In this document: positions 10,890-23,429 of the stretch, piece by piece | How positions within the stretch are numbered: the stretch's first letter is position 1 | Layout of the letters: every line of letters starts with the position of its first letter | From: Prinsepia uniflora | Taxonomy: Eukaryota; Streptophyta; Magnoliopsida; Rosales; Rosaceae | Direction: 5' to 3' | Assembly (NCBI GenBank): GCA_032719365.1 | Contig: CM064866.1 | Location: 79,546,227-79,610,226 of the forward strand | DNA: 64,000 bases | The notes under the pieces: generated by a model | The model's input: only the letters and a program-made list of their open reading frames with translations | What the model was told of the DNA's origin: nothing | Databases searched by the model: none | Position numbers and translations under genes: made by a program

Positions 10890-13800
10890 TACCAGGAGAA
10901 AATTATTTGTGTAGAAAAGAATTAGTTTACATTTTTCTGTCAGTTATGCATCAGTTAATCTTCTTTTTTCTCAGGGTAGAGGCTTTAATGTACAAATTCA
11001 TTATGTGGAGGAGCCTGTCCCTGAGTATCTTCGAGCTGCTGTTTCCACTGTATTATTGATTCATGACCAGGTATCTAATATTTGGATGACACTAATAACC
11101 CTGGTTTTTGTATACAAGGAGACGGAAAAGTTGTGTTTGGTTTTCTATTTATAATGCCTATAACATTATGCATGCATATGCATATATTTTCAAGTCTACT
11201 AGTTATACAAAAACTTACTGGTTTTATTTATAGGAACCAATGGGAGATATTTTGGTATTTCTTACTGGCCAAGATGATATTGATGCTGCTGTTCAGCTGA
11301 TTACTGAAGAAGCTCAAAACCGTGGAAAGAAATCAGCAGGTGCAAAAGATGTAGCAGATTTACTAATACTAAAAGCACATATTTATTTTGAATTTTAATA
11401 ATCCAAGTTCTAAAATATTGCAATTTGGAAGATTTTTATGCATTTGGTCTTGCTAGATAGTCTGTTCAGCATTGGGGGTCAAGAGTCCATAAATAATTTT
11501 AAATTTGGGAAAGACTTATTTATGACCCAATTTTTTCTTTTTAGTTGAAGGGCACAAAACTTCGGGATTGAAGTTTTTTCCACGGTGGAGTTTTCAAGAT
11601 TGTACAAGATTTGTTCACTAATATATGATTATATCTTCATATTTCAGGATTGATGGTTTTGCCTCTCTACTCAGGACTTCCACGTTCTGATCAGGTTTGT
11701 GAGGCTCTTTGTGAACCGAGTTGAAATAAACTATTTTTCCCAGATTGGGAATCTCTTTCAAACACTGATTTTGGACTCTATTATTCTGCTTTTCAGGAGC
11801 TGGTTTTTGCTCCTACTCCTAGAGGGAAAAGGAAAGTAGTGATATCCACCAATATAGCAGAGACATCAATAACTTTGGAGGTAACACCTAGACTATATAG
11901 AGTAATAGATGTAAGATGTTTGCACTTTGAAGTAATAAGGCACTGCCTCTCATCATCTGGCAATATTACTTTGATTGGTACAGGGAGTTGTTTATGTGGT
12001 TGACAGTGGGTTCTCAAAGCAGCGTTTTTACAACCCGGTATACTTGCTCTTTCTCTCCCACTCACTCACGCACATTTATTAAACTGAGTATGTATGCGTA
12101 TCTGACTGTCTTCTTAATTTTTGCACTCTGTATCTACTTCACATAGATAACAGATATTGAAAATCTGGTAGTGGTACCAATATCTAAGGCATCTGCTAGA
12201 CAAAGGACTGGTCGGGCTGGAAGAGTTCGGCCTGGGAAATGTTACAGGTGTGAATTCTTTTTGGTTATTTTTCTTTACTTTGTTCTTCAAACCTGTGGCA
12301 TCTTGATTGTGAAAAAGATCATAGATAATTCAGTAAGGTTTGTGAACGCGTAGCGTTTAGGAATTCCAAAAGAATATTGAAACAGGTATGCTAGTGTTAA
12401 CAGCTAATAAAATTACATTGGAGGTGAAGGACAAGTCAACAAACAAATGCACCTACAAGATAATATTGTAGGCTGGTAGAGATATAGTTTCAGTAAAAAG
12501 TGATAGATGCTTTACAAACTAATGCCCATTGCTCTTCAAGCTAAATTTGAGTGTAAAAGAAAAAAATTTGATCCTGTCGCCTTTATGTTTCCATGGTTGC
12601 GACCAGGCTATATACGGAAGACTATTTTGCGAAGGAAATGTTGGAAGAGGGGATTCCAGAGATACAGAGATCCAATCTTGTTTCCTGTGTGATTCAGGTA
12701 TGCTGTTTTCTCTTTTGTTGAAAAGATGGCATGCTGTTATGTTGGAATTCATACTTCTCATGGTTAGGAATCAATCTGAAGGTTCCTTTATATGTCTCGA
12801 ATATGGGATACTACCATCCTGTCTATCCCATTAGCTGTAAGGAGTTACATGATAGTAGCAATGAGCATATTGTCAGACTAATTGTGTCAGACTAATCACA
12901 TTTCCCACCAAAATTGTGTACCTGCTTGATTCCTTAACATTGTGATTCCCTTAGCGATATAGATCTGTAAATTTTTCTGGAGACTTTGTGATTCTTGTGT
13001 GTGCATAATTTAATGTTTAATAATTAATATAGTTGAACCCTATTTACTGGCGCATGCTAATAGTGTGTTCTGACTTTACAGTTAAAGTCCTTGGGAATAG
13101 ATAATATCTTGGGCTTTGATTGGCCAGCATCTCCATCTTCTGAAGCAATGGTTCGATCACTTGAAGTACTTTATTCACTCGGAGTCCTAGATGATGATGC
13201 AAAACTTACTTCACCAACTGGATTTCAAATTGCTGAGTTTCCATTGGTATGTTGCAAATGCAATGTGTTATCATTAGTCTGGATTTCTGTCTTTTATCTA
13301 TTCCCTATAGTATCTATGTTTTCCTTATCTTGTACGGAAAAGAATTGGCTGCTTTTGCACTAGTCCTTTGTGGTTCTGCACTACATTTTCAGTTTGTGTT
13401 TTGTACCGGATTTGAAGGTCAAAATTAGTAGAATGCAGCATCTCAGTTCTATAGCTTACACTAATTTGTTTTCTAGAGCTAACACCCTCTCCAAAACCTT
13501 TTTGAAGCAATTGTATTGTGTCAACATGTCTATAGCATTTATGCTTTGAGCTTGTCATTGGTATATAATTTAGACTCTTTTATTTTGCTTAATGTTTGTA
13601 GGATCCAATGATCTCAAAAATGATATTATCTTCAGGACAACTGGGATGTTCAGAAGAGATGATTACTATTGCTGCCGTTCTCTCCATTCAAGTAAATCCT
13701 ATCAATTCTCTTACCATTACTGAATGGATATTATTTTCTCTCCAATTCTGTTGAATTCTGGATATTAAAGGACAACCTAAGCATGCATATCTGCATTAGG

Positions 13801-14951
13801 GTTTCATAGTCAATACAATAAGGTGTATTTAAAGTTTAAACATCTCAATTTGTAATATTTACAACTCAAAAAGAAATCTTCCATTTGAACAGTGCATAAT
13901 TAAAATGTTATTCCTGCAGTCTATCTGGGTTTCTGGTTGGGGATCACAAAAGGAACTGGATGAAGCCAAGTTGAAATTTGCTGCTTCTGAGGTACTGAGT
14001 TTGAATTTTCAATGGATATATCTTGTCTAATATGTTTTTGCTCAGTACATAACTTTCTGTTCTGTTTGATTTTCTTGATTCCATGCAGGGTGACCACGTT
14101 AGTTTCCTAAATGTCTACAAAGGATTTCTTCAGTCTGGTAAATCTTCACAGTGGTGTCATAAGAACTTTGTAAACTACCAAGCCATGGTGCGTATAAGTA
14201 ATAAGCTGGTTTGATCAATTTGACAGATCGTGTGCTTGAACTGTTTTAAGTGAGTTATGTTGTACAGAAAAAGGTTATTGAGATTAGAGCACAACTCAGA
14301 AGAACAGCTCAGAGATTAGGCATTGCCTTGAAATCTTGTGAAGGAGATACAGTGGTAAATTTATGTCATGCATTCTGAAACTTTTCATCCCTGAGATAAA
14401 ACCCCCTTATTTTTTGGTATTTTGAATGCTGCTGTTCTTCCAATCTTGCAGGTTGTGAGAAAGGCAATTACTAGCGGGTTTTTTGCTAATGCATGTCGTT
14501 TAGATGTGAGTAATTTCCTTGTTACTTTTGTCTAAATGGAATTTTTTAATTTTTTACTTCATCATACGTTTTCCTTAATGTTTTGATAATTTGTTTCCTT
14601 GTCCAAAGACATCAAGTCACGATGGGAAGTACAAGACTATCAGAGGCTCTCAAGAGGTTTATATTCACCCTTCATCTGTGTTATTCAGGTTAGTGAACAT
14701 TTACTTTCTCACCCCCTTCTGCGTCGATTTTCCTCCTCTCAATTGTTAACCCTGATCTGAATTGTAAACGATGGTAATCCATGTTAATTCATTTTGGTTG
14801 CAGAGTTAATCCTAAGTGGGTAATATACCATTCTTTTGTGTCCACTGAAAAGCAATACATGAGAAATGTGATTTCGATCGAACCGTCATGGCTCACAGAG
14901 GCAGCTCCACATTTTTACCAACGCCAGAGACTCAACTCAATGCCTCACTAG
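8277..14951 (+). CDS. DEAH9: DEAH-box ATP-dependent RNA helicase, DEAH9/DHX35 type
   Basis: Predicted 690-aa protein from 22 exons: 8277-8504, 8704-8778, 9328-9412, 9638-9722, 10017-10086, 10187-10272, 10754-10823, 10975-11070, 11234-11339, 11648-11694, 11797-11880, 11984-12037, 12147-12247, 12607-12697, 13082-13246, 13602-13691, 13920-13991, 14089-14187, 14268-14354, 14452-14505, 14609-14688, 14804-14951. All introns are GT-AG and the frame is continuous. Walker A GETGSGKT is at residues 64-71, DEAH at 163-166, SAT at 195-197, and QRTGRAGR (motif VI) at 381-388. Winged-helix, HA2 and OB-fold regions follow, ending LNSMPH. Length and N-terminus (MSQFWKPG) fit the plant DEAH9 / animal DHX35 family, spliceosome-associated RNA helicases that use ATP to remodel RNA in the nucleus. 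The function is inferred from the family. The gene looks intact. Confidence 0.93.
10849..10886 (+). repeat. (TC)19 microsatellite in helicase intron 7
   Basis: An uninterrupted TC run of 38 bases starts 25 bases after the donor of the exon ending at 10823. It is likely length-polymorphic. It lies on the transcribed strand as a pyrimidine tract but is too close to the donor to serve the acceptor at 10974. Confidence 0.95.
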
Positions 14952-16411
14952 TCCTCCTCCCGAGTCCTGAGTCCTGCCTTTCAGCAGCAGCATTGCTTAT
15001 TATCCCTCTATGGAACAAAGAGGAAAGCCACCAGCATGGCCTTGATTTAGCTTGGTTCTTGACTTTTCATGTAAATATATCAAATATACTTTTAATTCCA
15101 TACAGAAATTTAACCCAAAACTGTCATGTATTTAAAAGTTCATTTATGTCTTCCAACTAACTAGACTAACTGGATTCAACTAATTGGCTGATGGATTAGG
15201 TTGAATTGGAGTGGGTCAGTCAGATAACAGTTGCCTCATGTCAGGTTCAATCCTTAAATCCCATTTTGTTTTTTTTAATTATTCCATTTGGGAAGAAAAA
15301 TATGCTTTTTGTTCTTAAAAAAGTATGACAGCAATTTTTTAACCCAAATATCTCAATATTACACCAAGGCAAGGTTTGAAAATTAACCATGATCACAAAA
15401 TATTTAGAAGTCAAGCCTAAACTAAACTAGTTGTCCCAATATTAAACTTCGAAATGATTAACGATTTCTCACTTAAATGCTGGTCTAATATGAGGGAAAA
15501 TTGAACTCATGGTCTAATATCAATTTAATGCCCACCCATGATGTTTCTTGCGAATGCATCATGGGTGATTTTTTTACCCAACTTGACTCACGCATCTTCC
15601 TTTTGGGTCAAGGAAGACAACCAATTATTTGGTGAAAATGCCTCTCCTGTTCCAATTTTTTATAGGCCCTAGACCTCCAATAATCACACATGCTGTGAGC
15701 ATATATAATTATATTAATTCCTAATCATGGTCCAAAACTTGTATTTGGTGCTTAGGCACAAAAACTTCATGATTCAAATCCTAGAAAATAATATATTTAG
15801 GATAATGAGAGAGTTGACCTGTAAATGTCAAAGTATACAGCTCCACACTGCTAGATCTGTGTAACTAATCCATCCTATTCATTCAACTCTAACAAAATTT
15901 GGAAACGGCTTGTTGTGAGTTATCTAATTAAATCCAATCTTAAGCACCAAACGTGACTTTTAGTGTGCAACTTTCTCCCCGGGAAAAATCTTGTGTTGCT
16001 CCATCTTTGATCGACACTAATCAAATTAGAAATAGAAAGTAAGCAATGCAACATAAGACCTCGTAGTGCTTTCTTGATCACTTGTGTTAATTGTCAAAAC
16101 ATAAGCTCAGGGGTTGCGGGGCTCCTAAGAAGATGTTTCCCATAGGCCATAGCTATTAAATTAATGATCTCTAATACTATAGAGAAGTCAAATTAATACT
16201 CCAAACAGGTAGGTAGCTTTTGCTTCAAGCCTTCAACCTGCCTTAATCTATTTAACCTTCTAGCTTTTGTTCTCACTTGTTCAAAAGTCTAGCCTTGGAT
16301 TTCTATTGTCACTCCCAACTCTCTTCATTTTGTTCATTTTATACCCAACTTGCATGGTTTTCTCCATTTAAACATTCATTATTACAATCACTAAGCTGAG
16401 TGTCTCCAAAA
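14952..16411. other. Intergenic region between helicase and exchanger
   Basis: This holds the helicase 3' UTR and the exchanger promoter and 5' UTR. A tttatacccaac sequence near 16338 is a possible weak TATA element. No open frame with recognisable similarity and no repeat family was seen. Confidence 0.4.
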
Positions 16412-19400
16412 ATGACAAGACCGGCTCTGCTTACCATCTTTCTTGTTCTCCAATTACTCCATTTTGGAAGCAGCCGGCTTGTCAGGGACTCTGATCTTAT
16501 ATCCGATGGCGTGGACACCAAAATAATCCAATCTTCATCAATCCTACAAGTGCTTGATCTTCAACTTGAAGCTGATACTATCACTTGTGAACCCATTTAT
16601 GGCTTCCTGCCTTGTGCAACCTCAGTGTGGGGGCTTCTCTTCCTGATCATCGTCTATGAGGTCCTACTCTCCATTGCAGATCACTATGTTTCGGCCGGCT
16701 CTGAACTCTTCTTTGAATTGTTTGGGACCGGTGTCTTTGGTGCCAGTGTTTTCCACATGCTTGGCATGATACCACAAGTTGGATTGGTTCTTGGTAAGCT
16801 CTCTTTTCTTAGTTCATCTTCATCTTCCCCTAATACCTGTTGATGACATGTCTTTCTGCTATTGGGTAGCCTTTCAGTGTATGATCATGCATCATGAATC
16901 TTAGGATGAAGATCCAAGAGAGTTGCGGACTATTTCATTAGTCAATGTTGTCGTTGGATTCATTTTCTTTATATTAATATTATTTCTGCATAGATAAAGG
17001 AAAGAAAATAGTTGGTTAAGCATCCTCTGTGTCATTCTAAATTCTTATTCCAAGTTTTAACATAAACAAAGGTATCAAGAGCAAGTGGATAGGATAAAGA
17101 AAGGTCAATCTAATTAATTAGTACTTATGGCCATATTCTCCCTTGATGAATCGGAAAATATAATGGGGCCTAATTAGCAGTTAATTATAAGTCAATGTGA
17201 TATGTGTCTTGTAAATTTCTTACAAAAATTCACTTTTCTTTTCTTCACAGTAACTGGAGTTACAGGAACTACCACAACTGCTGAGGCAATGGCAGAAATG
17301 AGCATGGGCCTACTTGCAGGATCAACAATCATGTTTCTTACCCTAATTTGGGGCTCTGTTATTGCTTTCGGCAGCCATGATCTCTCCGGGTCTCAAACTT
17401 CATCAAATCCAGAAACTAAGAAACCCTTTAGTTTTTTAGGTGTGCTTCTTCTCTCATCATTCACAACACTAAAACAACACGCGCACAGAGAGACTAAAAT
17501 GTAATAACTTTGCAGGTTACGGCATAACAACTGACGCTGAAACCAGAGATACTGCAAGAATCATGATGGTCTCATTGATCCCCTTTCTCGTTCTTCAAAT
17601 AGCCAAAATCATGGATTCAGCTTCTGGGGTTCGGGTTGTCATCTTAGTTTCTCTTCTGATCACGTTTTCCTTCCTTGTCATGTACTTCACCTATCAGGTA
17701 AACTTTCATTATGATTTGCGTCGCTGTAGCTTTCAGCTATTATCATGTACTTGTTAACAGCAAAAGTAACATAATGCAGATCTTTCAACCGTGGATTCAG
17801 AACAGAAGACTTGATTTTTTGATGCGGAAATATGTACAGAAACTCCTCTTACCGAGTCTTCTGACAGGCGGCACTCCCAACGCATCCACTATACAAGGGT
17901 AAGTTCCAGGTTTTTACTGTACTTGAATTGTTGAAATGCCATGATTCCATGATCTTATAATTTAGTTGTTTCCTGATGTGATTTTCAGGCTGTTTCGTAA
18001 AATAGATCAGAACAATAACACATACATATCATCACTGGAACTGAGAGGGTTGATCCTCGGAATACAAATAGAGCAAGTAGGTCTGGACGAAGATGATTAT
18101 GTGGAAAAGGTGATGCAGGAATTTGACATCTCCGGCGATTCACAAATAGCTGAGTCAGAGTTTGTCAATGGGATCTCAAAATGGATTAATCCAGCTAAGG
18201 CCTCAGGCAATGGCAAAGGTCATGAACATAGATCGCTCTTCAGAAGAAACTCCAAGGTATATATAGTATAAACTCACTTCTAGTCCAATCCTCAAAAATG
18301 AGGGCAAACATCATTTTACACCCTAAAATTTGGGAGTCAACATCAGAATGGACTATTAAATTTCAATTTCATCATTTTATTCATTGTGATTTTGAGATCA
18401 CGTCAATTTACTCCATCTATGTATTTCAACAACTAAATCATCAATTAAGTTAAGGGTATTCTTGGTATCAATTAAAAATTGTTACTCATGTTATTTTTAT
18501 TAAGTGACTAATTATTTTGATTTGGCTACTCTTCCAATTGAGTGTATTTAAACAAGTTATAAGAGCATAACTAATTAAACTTAATGTAAGTGTAAATGTA
18601 ATGCTTTATAGTTTGTTAAATGCACTAATTTGAAATGAAAAAAAATAGCTAAATCAAAATAATTAGTCACTTAATAAAAAATAAAATGAGTAAGAATTTG
18701 TAATAAATACCAAGAATGCCCTTTATTTAATTGATAATTTACGAGTGAAATAAGCGGATGTAGTAAATTTATGTGATCTCAAGATCACATGTAGTAAAAT
18801 GATGGGTCTATTTTGATGTTGATACCCAAACTTTGAGGTGTAAAATGATGTTTGCCCTCAAAAAAAAGTAAGTCAGGTACCTGTATAATGGCATCAACTC
18901 TTATTAAATTGAAATGCAGAGTGAGAAAAGTAAGGAAGATCAGCAGAAGACGTTGGTGGCTAAGATCAAGAAGAGTAAGCAGCTGGGTGCTGAAAAATCA
19001 TGGACGAGTCTGGCAAAGGCAGCTTATCTATTGATTCTGGGTACCGCCATTATGATTTTGCTTGCAATGCCTCTCATGGAAACAATCCAAGATTTCTCAA
19101 CTGCTGCAAACATCCCCTCGTTCGCGGTTTCGTATGTTTTGATACCGCTTGCCACAAATTACAGACTGGCACTCAGATTAATAACATCTGCCAGAGATGA
19201 TAAGTCAGAGAATGCCATCTCCTTAGCACTTTCTGAGGTCTGTTTGTTGATCTTTATATGTTTAACTACTGTGTCAATTTTTGCTTGACTGGCAAGTAAC
19301 CAACTTTTTTTGTGTGCAGATTTACAATGGAGTGTTCATGAACAACGTTATGGGTCTGACCATCTTCCTGGCTCTTGTTTACATTCGGAATCTGTCGTGG

Positions 19401-19568
19401 ACGGTCTGCGCTGAATCTTTGGTTGTCTTGATTATTTGCACCGTGATGGGTCTTTCTACGAGCTTCACCAGAAAATTCCCATTCTGGACTGCTGTTATTG
19501 CATACATTTTGTACCCCATGTCTCTGCTGTTCCTTTATGTTCTTACCAATGTTTTCGGATGGTCTTAA
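16412..19568 (+). CDS. NCL: EF-hand Na+/Ca2+ exchanger, NCL type
   Basis: Predicted 568-aa protein from seven exons: 16412-16793, 17251-17439, 17516-17697, 17780-17898, 17989-18256, 18920-19237, 19320-19568. All introns are GT-AG. The N-terminus is a signal-peptide-like MTRPALLTIFLVLQLLHFGS. A first membrane half includes GSELFFELFGTGVFGASVF. A cytosolic loop has two EF-hands: DQNNNTYISSLE (297-308) and DISGDSQIAESE (337-348), both with acidic ligands at positions 1 and 12. The second membrane half includes NNVMGLTIFLALVY. This order (exchanger half, EF-hand pair, exchanger half) is that of plant NCL/EF-CAX proteins, which move Ca2+ in exchange for Na+ in salt-stress and Ca2+ homeostasis. Transport role and membrane location come from family knowledge. 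The upstream GTG in frame at 16400 was rejected as start. The gene looks intact. Confidence 0.92.
18299..18860. mobile_element. Foldback MITE in exchanger intron 5
   Basis: The left end tgagggcaaacatcatttta (18299) is mirrored by taaaatgatgtttgccctca ending at 18860. Similarity continues inward through most of the element: agatcac near 18393 with gtgatct near 18773, and aagtgactaattattttga near 18504 with the complementary tcaaaataattagtcactt near 18655. The whole 562-bp piece is therefore an imperfect palindrome. Flanks are A-rich and no clear target duplication can be defined. The end sequence resembles Mutator-like MITEs. There is no coding capacity. In the intron RNA it would form a long hairpin. 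Confidence 0.8.
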
Positions 19569-20027
19569 ATCTTAACTAAACAGAAAATATATTCAACTAG
19601 GAAAATTAGAATGATTGAACGATTACTAGGGTAAATTACAAGATTGTATGTAGGAATGCGATGTATGTCGATAAAATACAGAAAACTTAAAAGATTGAAT
19701 AATAAGTTTTCTTCTATAACTATTCGTTCTAATTCCTTTATCATGGAAATACTCATTTTTACATTCAGAATACATACACTAAATTTAACGAGTTATCTAT
19801 TTTCATCAGATTTCACTCATCAAACGAGCCATATATACATTCGTACTTTTATACTTGCACACATTAAATATTGTTTCTATACTTGCACATTCCAAATTGA
19901 AAAACCCATGCATGTACCACAGAACTTATATGGTATGCATTAAAAGTAAAAATTGGAAGACATTATTCGGGATTTTAATGTAATAAAAGTAAACCAACAT
20001 TTCCAAATCAAACGTTCTCATTTTCAT
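19569..20027. other. Intergenic region and start of the AP1 upstream region
   Basis: The region is AT-rich without genes. From about 19,890 it matches the upstream regions of AP2, AP3 and AP4, so the duplicated protease unit begins here. Confidence 0.5.
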
Positions 20028-20035
20028 TATAAAAA
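19907..20035 (+). promoter_or_regulatory. AP1 core promoter: RY element and TATA box
   Basis: CATGCATG is at 19907-19914 and TATAAAAA at 20028-20035, 121 bases apart. The same order and nearly the same spacing occur before AP2 and AP3. CATGCATG is the RY motif bound by plant B3 factors of the ABI3/FUS3/LEC2 group in seeds. Use here is inferred from conservation between paralogues only. Confidence 0.6.
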
Positions 20036-20074
20036 CATCAGCATCAACATCAAATGTCATTCCATCTCTCATCC

Positions 20075-21969
20075 ATGGCAGAAACAATGATCAACAAACA
20101 TTTTCTCTTCCTTTTACTCCCAACCTTCTTAGCTCTAACAATATCCTCATCATATTCAAAGCCTGGTGGCTTGACCATTGAGCTCATCCATAGACACTCA
20201 CCGAAGTCACCATTATACCAACCAAACCTCACTTTCCACCAAAAAATTGACGCTCTTGTTCGTCAGTCTACAGCGCACAGTGACGTGATAACATCAGCAT
20301 TATCATCCTCCACAAATGGAACCTCGTCATCTTATAGTCCTGAAACTATCCGCATGTTCATGGACTCTTACGAAGACTTGTATTTGTACACTGTCCAGAT
20401 TGGCATCGGAACGGACCCGCCACCGGCTCTACAGCCTCCACAAGGCGACACAAGGGATTTATACAACTTCCTAGTTGACACCGGATCGGACCTCACTTGG
20501 CTTCAATGCGAAGAATGCCGTACTCACCGTTGCTTTCAGTCCGTAGATGAGCCGTTTCGAAACAGCGCTTCAGGTTCTTACAAGCCCTTGCCATGCGGAC
20601 AACACCCTCTTTGCGGGGACGAATGCCATGGAAATGATTGTTCCTTTTACAGAGGCTATGAGGACGGTAGCAGTGTGAGCGGTATCCTTGGAACTGAAAT
20701 TTTCGGCTTCAGTAGCAGTGATGGCCAATTTGTCACAGAGTTCGGTTACAATTTAGTATTTGGTTGCGTCACTGACACTGCAGGGGTACGTAAAAACTTA
20801 TGTTCATAAAATTAATTATATATGTCAAATTCTTATTATGTGACATGGAGATTTCTGTAACATATATGTCAAATTTCAGATATCGTTTGATAGCAAATAT
20901 AATCGAATATCAGGACTGATGGCTCTTGGTTTTAGTCCACGGTCATTTGTGAATCAATTAGACCTTCACAACAGAGGCCGGTTCTCGTACTGTCTGAGAC
21001 GAGAACAAGGCGCGGGCCCGACAAATTCGTTCCTTAGATTTGGCAATGACATTGAGCAAAAGCCGGGCCTAAGTATCATAGCATTGAGGAAATTCAAGGA
21101 GTTTCCTCACCACTACGTGAACTTAATAGGCATAAGTATCGATGGACGAAGGATCGATATTCCAGAGTCACAATTTGCTCAACAGGCAGATGGAACTGGG
21201 GGTACCATAATGGACACGGGTGATTATTTCAAATCTCTCCACCTATTAATTTAAGTGCAAATTACTCTTTATTACTTTATAGTTTACACCTTATAACATA
21301 TTAATATCTAAGTTTTCGAATGTTACAATTTCCACCATGAACTCTTCAAAAATGAAAGTGTAACAAATTGGTCAAAATGTAACGATTTGAAGAATTCACG
21401 GTGAAAATTGTAACATTTGAAAATTTATATATGAATATATTATAAAGTATAAACTATAAGTTAGTCAAGTATAATTTGCCCTTAATTTAACCTTGCTAAC
21501 TGATTCTACTGATCGTACAACTTTATTAACGTTATTTTGGACCCACCTTTTGTCAGGTTCTGCATTTTCGCATTTTATGAAACCAGTGCACGATATGTTA
21601 GTGGGAACACTGGATCGTTTGTTCAAGTTCTATGGTGACGCATTAGAGAGAATCCCTGATCATGAGGAGGGTAGGCCCTTTAGGCTTTGCTATGAGGTGT
21701 TGAAGCCGGAAAAGTTTCGGGGGCTGCCTGTGATTACATTTAATTTTCCGAACAATGTGAACATGAATTTGGATCCGGAGGGTGCTTTTCTTACTTATCC
21801 GGCGGAGGATGATAGGCCGGAAGAATTCTGTCTTGCAGTGTTTGAGGCTGCCGATCCCCATTCTCCCAGTATAATAGGAGCATTCCAACAGACCAATTTC
21901 CGATTCATATATGACACAAAACGGTTCACTATCTCTTTTGCTAAAGAGGATTGCTTTCGTAGCTCTTGA
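20075..21969 (+). CDS. AP1: nepenthesin-like aspartic protease
   Basis: Predicted 487-aa secreted pepsin-type (A1) protease from three exons: 20075-20785, 20880-21219, 21557-21969. An N-terminal hydrophobic signal (FLFLLLPTFLALTISSS) is followed by a propeptide with IELIHRHSPKSPLY. The first active site is DTGS at 135-138. The Cys-rich segment CEECRTHRCF to CSFY is typical of nepenthesins. The second active site DTGS (349-352) is assembled across the exon 2/3 junction, with Asp-Thr before the split Gly codon and Ser after it. Start chosen at 20075 because MAETMINKH is shared by all four copies. The in-frame ATG at 20054 is ACG in AP2. Intron 2 carries a 227-bp MITE absent from AP2-AP4. Substrate unknown. 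Confidence 0.88.
21255..21481. mobile_element. 227-bp MITE in AP1 intron 2
   Basis: Ends gtgcaaattac and gtataatttgccc are inverted copies, and similarity runs inward about 100 bases on each side. It is flanked by the 9-bp duplication TTAATTTAA (21246-21254, 21482-21490). The paralogous introns of AP2, AP3 and AP4 contain ttaatttaac once with no insert, giving empty sites. A 9-bp duplication suggests a Mutator-like MITE. Confidence 0.9.
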
Positions 21970-22314
21970 GTCTCGAAAATATATGATGAAATAGCTTGCT
22001 AGTTTTTTTTTGAAGCAGTTACGACAATGAATTATTAGATCGGTGGATCGTATACATCGCGGTGGTTCAAAGAACCTGTGTCTTCATTAAAAACTTGGCG
22101 GGGCGATAGTTGGCTAGCTAGATGCTCTTTAAGATTGTTGTGATATGTCAAGGCTAGCTCCATCAATTGAACACATATGTCTATGTGCCCCCAATTTGTG
22201 TTATCGAATAAGCAATGGCAGTGCAGAGATCATTCTTATCCTCATATGTGTTCATATTTCTATAAGAATACCACTCTAATAGCACTTTCTTATATTTGAT
22301 TTATTAAGTTGTCT

Positions 22315-22735
22315 TTGCACATATAGTATAATCGGAATCGTTCATTCTCTAAATCATCATGTCAAGATCATCTCCGTAAACAATCAACAAAATTAGAGGT
22401 TTATATATATAAACTAAATTGACGGTTTATTAAGAGTGTCTTAATTCTTATCATAACCGTGATATATCTGGTATATATAAATGACTAAACAGCTTTCAAT
22501 CTTATTGAATTTTTTTTTATAGAGATGATCTTGACACGATGATTTAGAGAATGAACGATTCCAATTATGATACATATACAAAGACAATTCGATAAATCAA
22601 AAAGGTGGTATGAAGAGGTACCATCGAGGTGATCTAGAAACAAGTTTTGTCCTTTAAATAATAAACAGTTCCAATTATGATATATATACAAAAAAAAATT
22701 TAATAAATCAAAAGAGTAGTATGAAGAAGTAACAC
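22315..22735. repeat. Inverted and direct repeat cluster downstream of AP1
   Basis: ggaatcgttcattctctaaa near 22331 has its reverse complement tttagagaatgaacgattcc near 22543-22562, with matching sequence about 60 bases long and a spacer of roughly 145 bases. A direct copy of the right arm flank (ttccaattatgatacatata) recurs about 110 bases downstream near 22670. This could be a decayed foldback element. Confidence 0.65.
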
Positions 22736-22959
22736 CAGGGTAGAATGCAAGTATTTTATTTTCTATATATAATCTATACTTTTACACAATATTAAATATA
22801 GTTACTGAATTTTGACATATTTTTCATTTTACGAAAATGCAACTATATATATTTGCAAATCACATTAATGCAGTTGGACTATATATATTTGTATATATTA
22901 ATATGTCTTACCTATTACAAATGTGACCATTTACTATAACATTCCTTTCCTTTTATATC

Positions 22960-23110
22960 AAATTGAACAATAGTGCATGTATATGTATTATAACTTATAT
23001 GGTATGGTTTAAATACCCAAAGTCAAACATGACAGATTATATCGTCGTCGCATGGATTCTTCCCTAGACTTGTTTTTGTACACCGTTCGGATTGGGATCG
23101 GAACCCCCTG
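22960..23110 (+). pseudogene. Relic of a protease copy (promoter plus exon 1 scrap)
   Basis: ataacttatatggtatg (about 22991) matches the protease upstream regions. It is followed within about 50 bases by a frame reading MDSSLDLFLYTVRIGIGT, homologous to residues 96-113 of AP1. The signal peptide, propeptide and everything downstream are missing. Confidence 0.7.
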
Positions 23111-23429
23111 GCCATCAAGAGGATTGCTAACATGTATAGCTTTTGATGATATTCAGATCCATGACTATAATTAACCCTAACTTAATTACTAGCGCTAGCT
23201 TCTTTTAGATCGGTCTTGGCAAGATTCATGTTATGGGACGGCGAGGTCATCTCCTTCAGTGCAACATTTGTGCTCCTCATTTATGTTATATATATATATG
23301 AGAAGCAATGAAGATAATTTTTATTCATCAATAGAAAGTATCAACTTTAGTTGCATCCATTTTAGGTTGAATATGTTAGTTTATTCGATCAATTGTTAGT
23401 TACTGACTTTGTCCAAATACATGTGATAA

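Noticed and set aside
20054..20074. Upstream in-frame ATG of AP1 as start
   Set aside because: The base is changed to ACG in AP2 and the extension is not conserved; MAETMINKH is shared by all copies.
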